A stretch of 64,000 nucleotides of DNA from Saccharopolyspora indica (lineage in GTDB: Bacteria > Actinomycetota > Actinomycetes > Mycobacteriales > Pseudonocardiaceae): contig NZ_JAQGLB010000003.1 of assembly GCF_027853965.1 (NCBI RefSeq), positions 496,001-560,000 on the forward strand, given 5' to 3'. Shown in pieces: positions 50,814-60,160 of the stretch. Numbering within the stretch: the first letter of the stretch is position 1; each line of letters begins with the position of its first letter. Under the pieces are notes generated by a model. The model did no database searches. It had not been told where the DNA came from and worked only from the letters and a program-made list of their open reading frames with translations. The translations under genes were made by a program, and so were the position numbers.

Positions 50814-51196
50814 CCGCCCCCGATCACTTCGACCATCTCGTGAACTCCTACGCCCAGGCATTCGTCCCGCAGGCACCGCCGATCCCCTCCCGGCCGCCCG
50901 CTGCCGCCACCAGCTGCGGATGCCCGGAATGCTCCAGCGAAGGCTTCTCCACCGGATGGCCGTTGTGCGGTTTTTGGCGCGCGGACTGCTGGCTGTGCGA
51001 AGGCCGCCGCGAATGGACCGACCTCCACGCACCCGCCGACTCGACCCGGCATCGGTGTGGGATCTGCGATGACGCCTGGCGCCGCGATCTCCGGTTCTTC
51101 CGCGAAGCCCTCCGCGACCCGCGAGCGCTCGCGACCCGGCTACGCGAGGACGCCGCCCGCCGCACCGCGGCCGACCACCGGGTCGGCCGACGATGA
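50810..51196 (+). CDS. Cysteine-rich hypothetical protein
   Basis: 128 residues; GGAGGAA upstream, ATGA overlap at both ends. Three Cys pairs, SCGCPEC, DCWLCEG and RCGICDDAW, suggest two zinc sites; a C-terminal basic helix (RDPRALATRLREDAARRTAA) could bind nucleic acid. No family recognised. Confidence 0.6.
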   Translation: MTAPDHFDHLVNSYAQAFVPQAPPIPSRPPAAATSCGCPECSSEGFSTGWPLCGFWRADCWLCEGRREWTDLHAPADSTRHRCGICDDAWRRDLRFFREALRDPRALATRLREDAARRTAADHRVGRR

Positions 51197-51468
51197 ACGG
51201 CCCCTACCTGGCGATCCTGCACACCGGCTCGTTCGAGTTCATGGCCTGCGGCCGCGACGCCGAGCAGGCTCTCGAGGTGCTCCGCCGAGGGTGGCGTGAA
51301 CACGCCCGCCGCACCGGCGCGCGCTGGCAATGGTCAGAGCTGGCCGATTCCGTCGACGTCGTCGAGGTGCCACCCGGGACCGTGCTGCGCGACCGCTCCA
51401 CACCGCTGATCGGCGCCCGTACGGCCTTCACCGACCGCGACGAGGGAGGCAGCCGTGCCACCGGCTGA
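51193..51468 (+). CDS. 91-residue hypothetical protein
   Basis: ATG within the preceding stop. 'YLAILHTGSFEFMACGRDAE', 'QALEVLRRGWREHARRTGAR', 'VVEVPPGTVLRDRSTPLIG'. Alpha/beta pattern, no family recognised. Its end overlaps the membrane-protein gene by 14 bases. Confidence 0.58.
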   Translation: MNGPYLAILHTGSFEFMACGRDAEQALEVLRRGWREHARRTGARWQWSELADSVDVVEVPPGTVLRDRSTPLIGARTAFTDRDEGGSRATG

Positions 51469-52021
51469 GCACCGCCGTCGCCCGCTCCGACCGGCCCACG
51501 GCGGACCGCGAACCGGAGCGCGGACCGGAGCGCGCGGCCCGCGCCGACGATTCCGCACCGACTACCGCGGTGCCGTATCGTCGATCGACATGAGGTTCCG
51601 CGCGTTTGTGGTTTTCGCCCGGCTTTGCGGTGCCGCCGGACTCGGCGTGCTGCTCGGCGCCGCCGCCGCAGGCCTGCTCAACATCATCACCGGCCAGGCC
51701 TTCATCTACGACAGCGCCTGGCTGGCCGGATTCCCGGTCCTTGCCGTCATCGGCGCCGCGGGCGGCTTCGCCGCGGCCTGGCTGACCCGCCGCTGGCTCG
51801 CCCCGGCCGCCGCACGCCGGCGCCTGCTGGGCGCGGTCATCGGGGCAGTCGCGCTGCCGCTGGCCACCGCCCTCGCCCAGGGCGAGCCCATCAGGGCCGT
51901 GGCGTTCCCACTGGTCCTCATCGGGGCCGCGGGCATCGTGGCACTGTGGGTGCGGGGCTACCGGCGGGAGACCGCCATGGCCCGCTCGGTGATGTACGGA
52001 CGGCCCGCCACCCGGGCCTGA
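51455..52021 (+). CDS. Four-helix membrane protein
   Basis: 188 residues from GTG with GGGAGG upstream. After a basic N-terminal 40 residues there are four hydrophobic segments (AGLGVLLGAAAAGLLNIITG; 'WLAGFPVLAVIGAAGGFAAA'; LLGAVIGAVALPLATALA; 'VAFPLVLIGAAGIVALWV'). No family recognised. The last of a run of overlapping genes from 50568; it meets the leftward coiled-coil gene end to end. Confidence 0.62.
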   Translation: MPPAEHRRRPLRPAHGGPRTGARTGARGPRRRFRTDYRGAVSSIDMRFRAFVVFARLCGAAGLGVLLGAAAAGLLNIITGQAFIYDSAWLAGFPVLAVIGAAGGFAAAWLTRRWLAPAAARRRLLGAVIGAVALPLATALAQGEPIRAVAFPLVLIGAAGIVALWVRGYRRETAMARSVMYGRPATRA

Positions 52022-52053
52022 CCACCGAACCGGCGCAGCAACAACGCCCAGCA

Positions 52054-52632
52054 CTAGGGGCCCGCCGTGGCCACCCGGCCGTCTTCCACGGCCTGGGGCC
52101 ACGGCGTCCCCGCCGCCTCGAGCCCGGTGGTCTCCCCGCCGGCACCCAATTCTGGCCCGGCTGAATCAGCCCGCTCCTCGCTGTTGGCATCGCCGGCGTC
52201 GTTGTCCTCCCGTTGCCCACCGGCGTCAGCATCGCCGGTGCGGCGGCCAGCGGCGATCAGCCTCCGGGCTTCCTTCTCACCGCTGAGCTCCAGCAGGTCG
52301 GCCACCTGCTCCACCGTGCGGCCCGCCTCATGGATCTCCAGAGCCGCCCGAGCCTGCCGGTCCCGTTCCCCCGCGACCGCAGCTTCGGACTCCTCCTGTT
52401 TGACCTCCATCTTGCGGCGCAACACGGCGATCCTGTCCTCGCAGGCCGCCCGTTCCATCGCGATCGCGTCCCCGGCTTCGACGAACTCCCGCAACGCGCC
52501 CTCGACCCGCCGCTCACGCTCACGCTGCTCCGCAAGCTGCTGCACGTTGCGGCGCCGGGCTTCCTCCAGCTGTCGGCTGATCCGGGCCGACCGGCGCGGT
52601 CGCCTGCCCTCAGTGGTGGCGGATTCGGCCAT
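52054..52632 (-). CDS. Coiled-coil protein, leftward
   Basis: 192 residues from the ATG at 52632 (GGAGGAAGGAG upstream). Residues 15-75 form a strongly charged coiled coil (SRQLEEARRRNVQQLAEQRE ... CEDRIAVLRRKMEVKQEESE), followed by 'ALEIHEAGRTVEQVADLLEL' resembling a short HTH, and an acidic disordered tail. Its promoter is in the palindrome-rich spacer at 52633-53534, opposite the gene at 53535. A DNA-binding accessory (relaxosome or partition type) would fit but is not shown. Confidence 0.6.
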   Translation of the reverse strand: MAESATTEGRRPRRSARISRQLEEARRRNVQQLAEQRERERRVEGALREFVEAGDAIAMERAACEDRIAVLRRKMEVKQEESEAAVAGERDRQARAALEIHEAGRTVEQVADLLELSGEKEARRLIAAGRRTGDADAGGQREDNDAGDANSEERADSAGPELGAGGETTGLEAAGTPWPQAVEDGRVATAGP

Positions 52633-53534
52633 GCCGCACTCCTTCCTCCAACGGTGCGCCTGAATGCGAAACCGCATCCGACGCTAACCACGCAGGGGCC
52701 GCCGGCGTCCCGACGCGCCGAGAACGAAGCAGGGAGGAGAAACGGCGAAAGCGTGCCCAGCTGTGCCGGGCACGCCCACCGTGCCGACGCGGAAGCCCCG
52801 AAGGGCTTACCCACCGTGCGGTGGGCTCGGCCAAGAACCGCGTGGCCGATGCCCGGCGCCGTGCAAGGCCGCTGAAAGCCCATGCGCACCGGGACACGAT
52901 CAGTGTAGCGGGCAACCCAGACGCCCGGGCCCGCCAAACCGGCACACCACCCCACCGCCGCAACCCCATCACCCGGGCACGGCGAGCCGCCTTCGACTGA
53001 GCCGACCCCGGGAGCGCGAGCCCGCCCACCACCGGCCGAGCGGCCGTGCACACCCGCCCGCAGTCACACACGAGGCATTGTTCTCCGCTTCGCTCCGAAC
53101 AATAAAAGCATTCTCTTCCTTTCCCCCGGCCCTTCGCGGCCTCATTGTATTAACGGGTGGGGCTGCCGCGTCAAGGGCACCCCAAAATCCACCGAAATTG
53201 TCCTCCGCAAGCTCCGGACAATTTCGGTGGATTTTGGGGCCCCACCCTTGACCCGGCAGCCCCACACGCAATGATTGGCCTATACGAAGCGACGGGGAAA
53301 AGAAAGATACTGCAACAGCGCGAGCGAAGTCATTTACGGTGGCAGGCCGCCGGTTCAATGCTGCAAAAACGCAGGTCAGGGAAGGTTAATCCGGTGTGGT
53401 AATACTCCGTAAAAGGGTCTCGAAAAACGCGTTTCGAGTTGAGGATGAACCGCTATTTTCCTACAATTAAACATGTAGGAACGCCGGGAAGGCCAAGCCC
53501 GGCGATCGTGCAAAATAGCTGATGGGGAATTCTC
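52633..53534. other. Palindrome-rich spacer; candidate oriT or replication origin
   Basis: 902 bases between divergent genes with no convincing coding frame. From 53080 it turns AT-richer and carries hairpins: ATTGTTC (53087-53093) / GAACAAT (about 53107-53113); a long stem whose perfect core is CCCCAAAATCCACCGAAATT plus GTCC with its complement, spanning about 53158-53263; CTCGAAA/TTTCGAG (about 53419-53437); and CCTACA/TGTAGG (about 53460-53479). Position upstream of the relaxase fits an oriT. No iterons were recognised. Confidence 0.5.
53158..53263. repeat. Long inverted repeat, ~48-base arms
   Basis: Left arm 53158-53204, right arm 53216-53263, loop about 12 bases. The inner 24 bp are perfectly complementary (through ACCGAAATTGTCC). 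The outer part GGGGCTGCC.CGTCAAGGG pairs with CCCTTGACCCGGCAGCCCC with one mismatch and a 4-base bulge. The core is AT-richer than flanking DNA. Confidence 0.75.
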
Positions 53535-54611
53535 ATGTCGCACACTGTGACTATTTCTGATTCTGTTCTTTCCGTTGCTGCCCTGCTGCGCGCTGGTGAG
53601 CCCATCGCCGCGCGTGAGCAATGGCGCGAGACCATCATGAGTGCCGACACCCCCGAGCTCGCCACGCTGGCCAAATGCGGTCGTATCCTGAGCGCATATC
53701 CGCTGGCCCGGGCACTGCCCAGGTTGCGCGAGTTGTGGCACCGCTCGGACGCGCAGGCACGGCAGGTAATCGAGGCCTGCGCTCCAGATGCCGACGGACA
53801 GCCCGCCAAGCCTGAGCCCGCTCACGCGCCACGCTGGGACCGCGCCGCCATCGAGCAGGCCCGCGCCCGCGCCGCCGTGCACACCCGGACCGACCGCGAC
53901 CAGATCCGGCCGCGCCGCGCTGCGCGCACCGAATCCCGCGCCGTCCGCGCCTACTTCGACGGTGGTCGTGTCGGAGTCGACGACCAGCCCCGCCGGGACG
54001 AGGTGAGCGACGGCTACGCCGTCGACTACGACGAGGTGGCGGTCTCCCCGACCGTGCGCGACCGGGGAGAGGGGCGCGGCGACACCCGGCGCACCCCCGT
54101 GCGCGACGGCCGCCCCTGCGTGGTGTTCGGCTGCAACGTCTTTCCGAGCGTGGCCGACCGCGCGCACCGTGACGGGTTGTGCGAGGAGTGCCGCGAATTG
54201 GGCCGCCCCGGTATCGCAGTCCCGGACGGCGCGACCCGTACGGAAATGATCGAGGCCCTGTGCGGCTACCTCGCCGAGCACTACCCGCACGCCCGTGAGC
54301 ACCTGCGCCGCGAATGGCAGCGCTTCACCGCCCAGGCCGACCGCGACACGGTGGCCGCGTGGGTGACCGCCAACCTGCCCGACGACGACGCGGAATCGGC
54401 CCCCGGTTGCCCGTGCGGAGGCATCCGCCAGGTCCGCAACGGGTTGTGCGTGGACTGCCGCCAGCTGGACACCGACCCCACCGTCACCGCCGCGATCGCG
54501 GCCGTGACGGCCAGCGCCGGTGAGCAGTCCGAGAAGGCCGACGACGAACCCGCCGCCGATGACCTCGCCGAGCTGGCCGCCGACGAACCCGCCGAGCTGA
54601 TGGCCGCCTAG
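53535..54611 (+). CDS. Cysteine-rich protein preceding the relaxase
   Basis: 358 residues; GGGGA upstream. N-terminal helical repeat-like region (LSVAALLRAGEPIAAREQWR ... LRELWHRSDAQARQVIEACA), a basic low-complexity middle, and two Cys-x2-4-Cys pairs near the C-terminus: 'CVVFGCNVFPS ... GLCEECREL' and PGCPCGGIRQVRNGLCVDC, each like a zinc ribbon. No family recognised. Position between the palindromic spacer and the relaxase suggests a relaxosome or regulatory accessory; this is inference. A strong terminator follows. Confidence 0.62.
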   Translation: MSHTVTISDSVLSVAALLRAGEPIAAREQWRETIMSADTPELATLAKCGRILSAYPLARALPRLRELWHRSDAQARQVIEACAPDADGQPAKPEPAHAPRWDRAAIEQARARAAVHTRTDRDQIRPRRAARTESRAVRAYFDGGRVGVDDQPRRDEVSDGYAVDYDEVAVSPTVRDRGEGRGDTRRTPVRDGRPCVVFGCNVFPSVADRAHRDGLCEECRELGRPGIAVPDGATRTEMIEALCGYLAEHYPHAREHLRREWQRFTAQADRDTVAAWVTANLPDDDAESAPGCPCGGIRQVRNGLCVDCRQLDTDPTVTAAIAAVTASAGEQSEKADDEPAADDLAELAADEPAELMAA

Positions 54612-54632
54612 CGGCCACCCCTCCCGCCCACA

Positions 54633-54660
54633 CCCCCCGGCATACGCCGGGGGGCTTTTT
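54633..54660 (+). terminator. Rho-independent terminator
   Basis: CCCCCCGGC (54633-54641) with GCCGGGGGG (54646-54654), 4-base loop, followed by CTTTTT. One of the few hairpins here with a true T-run. Confidence 0.88.
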
Positions 54661-54711
54661 CATGCCGCGTTCGGGGCTGGCCCGGCCCTCCGGCCGCCGC
54701 CAGCCCGCCCC

Positions 54712-54884
54712 GTCCCCGGCCCGCGCCGCACGCTCGCCCCGCCGTTCTCCCGCGCCGGGCTGGCCCTCCGGGCCCGCCCGGCGCCCTGCCGTCCCCGGCC
54801 CGCGCCGCACGCTCGCCCCGCCGTTCTCCCGCGCCGGGCTGGCCCTCCGGGCCCGCCCGGCGCCCTGCCGTCCCCGGCCCGCGC
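54712..54884. repeat. 79-bp direct tandem repeat, 2.2 copies
   Basis: 54712-54790 and 54791-54869 are identical, and 54870-54884 starts a third copy before diverging. The unit is about 80% or more G+C and non-coding on the plus strand. It lies between the terminator and the relaxase promoter region. Confidence 0.85.
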
Positions 54885-55030
54885 TGCCCCCTCACCTCCA
54901 CACAGCACCTCTTGCATTCGGAATGCCCCCCGGTTCTGTATCGATCGAGTCTGCGACGGGCGACCCAGTCGCGCTGCTTAGCGTGAATGCACTGCCTCGG
55001 TGAGGCATTCGGCGTAGTGCGGGGGTTCGG

Positions 55031-58000
55031 GTGATCGGAGTCCGCAAGATCTCGCCCGGCGGGTATCAATACCTGACCGGCCAGGTCGCGTGCGGCGATC
55101 ACCAGCTCGAGCCCGGTGAATCCCTGTCGGACTACTACATCAAGCACGGCTACCCGCCCGGGCAGTGGTTCGGGCGCGGGGCGCAGAGCCTGGGCGTCGA
55201 CGGTGAGGTCACCGCTGCCCAGATGGACGCGTTGTTCGGCGAGGGGCGTCACCCGGACGCCGACCGCATCCAGGCCGAGCAGATCGCCGCCGGCGCCACG
55301 GTGGAGGAGGCGCTGAAGGCCACCAAGCTCGGCTACCGGTTCCGCCAGCACGCCGGCGCCGATGAGCTGCGCAGCAAGGTCATCGACGCCTACAAGGCCC
55401 ACAACCTGGATAACGGCCGGCCCGTCGGCGCGCCGATTGACGAGGACACCCGAGCCGGGATCCGCCGGACGGTGCAGGAACAGGCCTACATCGATGCCCA
55501 CGGTGGTGAGCGGCCCAGCCAGGCGCAGCTGAACCGGTGGCTGGCCGAGCAGAAGCGGGAGATGAAGTCCGCCACGGCCGGGTTCGAGCTCGTCTTCGCC
55601 CCGCCGAAGTCGGTGTCGGTGGCGTGGGCGTTGTCCGATGAGGACACCCGCGAGCTCATCGCCGGTCTGCAGCGCCAGGCCGTCAACGACACCCTGGGCT
55701 ACTTCCAGGACAACGTCGCCTTCACCCGCAAGGGCAACGGCGGCAGTGGCGGCCAGTACGACGTGCAGGGCATCACCGCGGCGGTTTTCGAGCACTGGGA
55801 CAGCAGAGCGGGCGACCCGCACCTGCACACCCACGCCGTGGTGAGCACGAAGGTGCAGGGCCCCGACGGGAAATGGACTTCTCTGGACGGGCGCACCGTG
55901 CTGGCCGCCGCGGTCACCACCAGCGAGTACTACAACAACCGGCTCCGGGACCTCTTCCGCGAGCACGGCGCGCGCTGGAGCCAGCGCGCGAAGGACGGCG
56001 TCGATGCGAAAAGGCCGGTGTGGGAGCTCGACGGTGTGGCGCCTGAACTGCTGACCGGGTTCTCTCAGCGCGCGAGCGCGGTGGAGCAGGCACGGGCCGC
56101 GGGCATCGTGGACTTCCGCCGCCAGCATGGCCGCGAACCGAGCCCGAAAGAGGTGCTGGAGATCGGGCGCCGCGCCCAGTACGGCACCCGCGAGGCCAAA
56201 CCCGGGCCGCTGCCATTGACCGAGCACCTGCGCCGCTGGCGCGAGCACGCGGCCCAGCTCGTCAACCCCGCGACGCTCGGGACCGTGCTCGGGCGGCGGC
56301 TCTTCGCCGGGCCCGCTGAGCCGGTCGCCGAGGTCGACGTGGCGGCACTGGCCGAGGACACCCTGGCCACCGTCAGCGACTACTACTCCCACTTCAACAA
56401 GTGGAACCTGCTGGCCGAGGCACATCGCCAGAGCGCGCACCTGCGGGTGGCCTCCGGCACCCGCGAGCAGCTCGTCGAGCGCATTGTCGAGGAAGTCCTC
56501 GCCACCGGCGAGACCGTCGCCCTGCACTCCCCGTCGCTGGTCGAGGAGCCCGCCGAGCTCAAGCGCCGCTCGGGCGAGAGCGTGTTCGTCGAGCACAACG
56601 CCCAGCGCTTCACCACCGAGCGAACCCTGCGCGAAGAAGCGGCACTGGCCGAATGGGGACGCCTGCGCGGCGGCGTGCGGACCACCTTCCACGCCGTCGA
56701 GCACGCCTTGGCCAAGGCCGGGACCACGCTCAACCGCGGCCAGAAGGAGGCGGTGCGGGGCTTCGCCACCTCCGGCCACCGGGTCCAGCTGCTCTACGCC
56801 CCGGCCGGTACCGGCAAGACCACCACAATGAAGGTTTTCGCTGAGGCCTGGCGCGCCGAAGGTGGCCGCGTGTTCGCCTTCGGTCCCTCCGCGCGGGCCG
56901 CCCAAGAGCTCGGGCAGTCGATCAATGCCCGCCCGCACACGCTGCACCAGGTCACCACCGCCCTGAAGATGGGCGTGGCCGAGCGCAGTTTCGACTTCCG
57001 CCGCGGTGACGTGCTCATCGTCGACGAGGTGTCGATGGCCGGCACCCACACGCTGCACGACGTGGTGCGCTACGCCCTCGAGCGCGGCGCGGACGTGCGG
57101 TGGGTCGGGGATGACCGGCAGCTGGCCTCCGTGGAAGCCGGGGGCGCGGTGCGCTGGTTCGCCCAGCACCACGGCGCGCTTCGGCTGCGTGAGGTGGTCC
57201 GCTTCGCCGACAAGGCCCAGGCCGAGGCGTCGCTGCTGCTGCACGCCGCCGACCCCGCCGGGCTGGACTACTACTTCGACCGCGGCTGGGTGCAGGAAGG
57301 CAGCCGGGAAACGATGCGCGACGCCGCGCACCGCGCCTGGCGCACCGACCTCGACGAAGGCCGGCAGACCCTGCTGATCGTGCCCTCCAATGAGGACGTC
57401 GTCGCCCTCAACCTGCAGGCGCGCGAGCTGCGGCTGCGGCGCGGCGACGTCGACCCCGACAGCTCGGTCCAGCTGCACGACGGTACCCGCGCCAGCGCCG
57501 GTGACTGGGTCGTCACCCGCCACAACGACCGGCTCAAGCCCCTGTTCGGTGGCGCGGACTTCGTGAAGAACGGCGACACCTGGGAGGTGCAGAAGGTGCG
57601 GCGCGGCGGGTCAGTGAAGGTCCGCCACCGTGCCAGCGGCGGCACCGTCGTGCTGCCCGCCGACTACGTCACGACCCACCTCGAGCTCGCCTACGCCTCC
57701 ACGATCAACCGCTCGCAGGGCATGTCGGTGGACGGCAGCGCCCACGGCCTGGTGCCCCAGGGCCTCTCGCGCGAACAGCTCTACACCCTGATGACCCGCG
57801 CGCGCTTCGACAACCGGGTCTACGCCGAAAGCATCAAGCACGTCATCGACTCTCACCAGGAAACCCCGCCCGAGCAGGACGCCCGCGGCATGTTGAAGGC
57901 CGCGCTGGAGCGCACCAGCGCCGAGACCTCCGCCTCCGAGGAACTGCGCGCGTCGCTGAACGAAGAGGAGTCCCTGCGCACCCTGATCGGCCACCACGAC

Positions 58001-60160
58001 CACGTCGCCCGCCTCCCGCTCGATGACCGCATCGAAGCCGTGCTCGGTGAGGACGTCCCGCACCTGCTGGAGCTGCCCGCCGCCGGGGCGCTGCGGCAGA
58101 CCCTGCGCACCGCTGAAGACCTCGGCTGGCAAACCGAACACCTCGTCCCCGTCGCCCTCGGGCAAGGCCGACTGGACGGCACCGACGATCAGGCCGCGGT
58201 GCTGCAGTGGCGCATCGAGCAGCAGCTGCTGCACCGCGGTCCACCTGACCGCCTCGCCGACCCCACGTCCGGGCAGATCGACCGCTGGCGGCAGCTCGTG
58301 CACCATCACGCTCCCGAAGTCGAGGTCGAGCAGCCCCGGTGGGACGTGCTGTGGCGGCGCGCCGCGGCCGCTGCGGCCGAAGGCCTCGACGCCGAGACCG
58401 CGATAGCCGAGTCGGCGCGGTTGCTCGCCGAGCGGCCCGGCAACGACCCGATGCCCGCACCCGAGTTCACCGCCACGGTTCTCGGCGGCGTGCTGGCCGA
58501 TCAGCGTGCCCACGGCGCCGGGTGGAACCCGGCACTGCCCTGGCAGGCCCACCCCGACCACACCGGCCTCAGCGACGACCTGCGCGACTACCTGGACCGC
58601 CTGAACACCGCGATCAGCAGCCGCCATCACGCACTCCGCGCCCAGGCCAGCACCGACCCGCCCGCATGGACCGCGGCGCTGGGGCCACGCCCCGCCGCCG
58701 ATCCCGAGCTCGCCGAGCGCTGGGATCGCCTCGTCGGGCTCGGCGCGGCCTACCGCGACACCTACGCCATCACCGGCGACGACCCGACCCGCCCGCTCGG
58801 GGACAAGCCCGACAGCCAGGGCCTGCGCGGCCGCGCCTGGCACGACCTCATCGGACAGTGGGCACCGCCCGAACACCGCCCCGATCCCGCCACCTCCACC
58901 GGCGGCGGGGAGAACGAGGACGAGGACGTCCTGGAGCGTCTGCGCGCCGAGTTCGACCCCGACGAGCTGCTGGAGGCCTTCGCCGAACACACCGCCGCTG
59001 AGCAGACCGAACCGCTCTCGGCGGTCACCAGTCAGCACCGCGATACCACCACCGAATTGCTCAACCAGCACCTCCGCCAGGTGCTGGCCGACCACGCCCC
59101 GGCCACCCTCGAACAGCCCGCCACCGACGCGCTCCTGGCGACCCTGCTCCACGCCGAGCTCACCGGATGGCAAACCGACCGGCTCGTGCGCCACACCGCC
59201 GCCCAACGCCGCCTCGACACCACCGACGACCCGGCCGCCGTGCTGCGCTGGCGCATCCAGCAGCACCTCGCCCAGAACCGGCCCCCCGCCCGCATGAGCG
59301 AACCCGACGATGCCCAGGTCCGCCGCTGGCAGACCCTGACCAGCGACCACGCTCCCGGAGCCGATGTCACCGACCCGGCATGGAACCTGGTGTGGCGCCA
59401 CGCCGCGGCCGGCGCCGCCGAAGGCCTCGACGCCGAGGCCGCCGTCACCGCCGCCGCCCACGCGCTCACCAACCACACCCCAGACCCCGGTGATCAGCGT
59501 GAAGAACACCGCGTCGCCAGCCAAGTCCTCGTCGACCACCTAAGCGAGCAACGCGAGCACGGAGCCGGCGAACAACCGGTACTGCCGTGGCTGCCCATGC
59601 CCCACCGCACCATCCAGGACACCGACTCCGACCTCACCGACGAGCTGCACCGGCTCAACGACACCGCCCGCGACCGCCTCGACGACCTCCGCACCCAGGT
59701 CGCGGCCCACCCACCGCAGTGGGCCGCCGCGCTGGGCCCCCGGCCGACCGAGCCCGACGCCGCCGACGGCTGGGATCACCTCGTGGGGCTCGCCGCCGCC
59801 TACCGAGAGACCTACCGGATCACCGGCGTGGTCCCCGAAGCTCCGCTGGGCGTCGACCCCGGCGGCCACGGCGTCCAGGCCACCGCCTGGCGCCAGATCA
59901 CCGATCACTGGAGGAAGACGATGAGCCACCCCAACCCGAACTTCCACCGCGACGACGCCCTCGAACGCCTCGAAGCGCTGCGCGACGACGTCCTGGACAC
60001 CCGGGAAGACGCCCGCGACGACGCAGTGGAACGCCGAGCCGACGACCTCGACGACGAACACACCCGCCGCGAGGACGAGGGCTACTACGAACGCTACGGC
60101 TACACCGACGACGAGGAACTCGACTACGGCAGCGGATTCCACTCCGGGAACGGATTCTGA
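55031..60160 (+). CDS. traA: TraA-type MobF conjugative relaxase-helicase
   Basis: 1709 residues from GTG. The relaxase domain (1-330) has an N-terminal Tyr-rich segment (YQYLTGQVACGD, LSDYYIKHGYPPGQW), FELVFAPPKSVSVAWAL and the three-histidine metal site DPHLHTHAVV (about 261-270). It nicks oriT and becomes covalently bound to the strand. A RecD-like superfamily-1 helicase follows: Walker A APAGTGKTTT (about 591), VLIVDEVSMAG, VRWVGDDRQLASVEAGG, and ASTINRSQGMSVDG with YTLMTRAR (about 885-925). The C-terminus holds a ~285-residue module twice (about 997-1280 and 1342-1627) and an acidic Asp/Glu tail. No coupling ATPase is in the window. Confidence 0.94.
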   Translation: MIGVRKISPGGYQYLTGQVACGDHQLEPGESLSDYYIKHGYPPGQWFGRGAQSLGVDGEVTAAQMDALFGEGRHPDADRIQAEQIAAGATVEEALKATKLGYRFRQHAGADELRSKVIDAYKAHNLDNGRPVGAPIDEDTRAGIRRTVQEQAYIDAHGGERPSQAQLNRWLAEQKREMKSATAGFELVFAPPKSVSVAWALSDEDTRELIAGLQRQAVNDTLGYFQDNVAFTRKGNGGSGGQYDVQGITAAVFEHWDSRAGDPHLHTHAVVSTKVQGPDGKWTSLDGRTVLAAAVTTSEYYNNRLRDLFREHGARWSQRAKDGVDAKRPVWELDGVAPELLTGFSQRASAVEQARAAGIVDFRRQHGREPSPKEVLEIGRRAQYGTREAKPGPLPLTEHLRRWREHAAQLVNPATLGTVLGRRLFAGPAEPVAEVDVAALAEDTLATVSDYYSHFNKWNLLAEAHRQSAHLRVASGTREQLVERIVEEVLATGETVALHSPSLVEEPAELKRRSGESVFVEHNAQRFTTERTLREEAALAEWGRLRGGVRTTFHAVEHALAKAGTTLNRGQKEAVRGFATSGHRVQLLYAPAGTGKTTTMKVFAEAWRAEGGRVFAFGPSARAAQELGQSINARPHTLHQVTTALKMGVAERSFDFRRGDVLIVDEVSMAGTHTLHDVVRYALERGADVRWVGDDRQLASVEAGGAVRWFAQHHGALRLREVVRFADKAQAEASLLLHAADPAGLDYYFDRGWVQEGSRETMRDAAHRAWRTDLDEGRQTLLIVPSNEDVVALNLQARELRLRRGDVDPDSSVQLHDGTRASAGDWVVTRHNDRLKPLFGGADFVKNGDTWEVQKVRRGGSVKVRHRASGGTVVLPADYVTTHLELAYASTINRSQGMSVDGSAHGLVPQGLSREQLYTLMTRARFDNRVYAESIKHVIDSHQETPPEQDARGMLKAALERTSAETSASEELRASLNEEESLRTLIGHHDHVARLPLDDRIEAVLGEDVPHLLELPAAGALRQTLRTAEDLGWQTEHLVPVALGQGRLDGTDDQAAVLQWRIEQQLLHRGPPDRLADPTSGQIDRWRQLVHHHAPEVEVEQPRWDVLWRRAAAAAAEGLDAETAIAESARLLAERPGNDPMPAPEFTATVLGGVLADQRAHGAGWNPALPWQAHPDHTGLSDDLRDYLDRLNTAISSRHHALRAQASTDPPAWTAALGPRPAADPELAERWDRLVGLGAAYRDTYAITGDDPTRPLGDKPDSQGLRGRAWHDLIGQWAPPEHRPDPATSTGGGENEDEDVLERLRAEFDPDELLEAFAEHTAAEQTEPLSAVTSQHRDTTTELLNQHLRQVLADHAPATLEQPATDALLATLLHAELTGWQTDRLVRHTAAQRRLDTTDDPAAVLRWRIQQHLAQNRPPARMSEPDDAQVRRWQTLTSDHAPGADVTDPAWNLVWRHAAAGAAEGLDAEAAVTAAAHALTNHTPDPGDQREEHRVASQVLVDHLSEQREHGAGEQPVLPWLPMPHRTIQDTDSDLTDELHRLNDTARDRLDDLRTQVAAHPPQWAAALGPRPTEPDAADGWDHLVGLAAAYRETYRITGVVPEAPLGVDPGGHGVQATAWRQITDHWRKTMSHPNPNFHRDDALERLEALRDDVLDTREDARDDAVERRADDLDDEHTRREDEGYYERYGYTDDEELDYGSGFHSGNGF

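Noticed and set aside
54712..54884. Tandem repeat considered as a CRISPR array
   Set aside because: Units are directly adjacent without variable spacers, are 79 bp long, and no cas gene is in the window.
54608..57523. A 971-codon open frame on the minus strand opposite the relaxase start
   Set aside because: It is the complement of a strongly coding GC3-rich gene with clear relaxase and helicase motifs, runs through the non-coding 79-bp repeats, and has no recognisable motif or binding site.
57611..59539. A 642-codon minus-strand frame opposite the relaxase C-terminus
   Set aside because: Gly/Val-rich composition typical of an antisense shadow in high-GC DNA; the plus strand carries the duplicated module.
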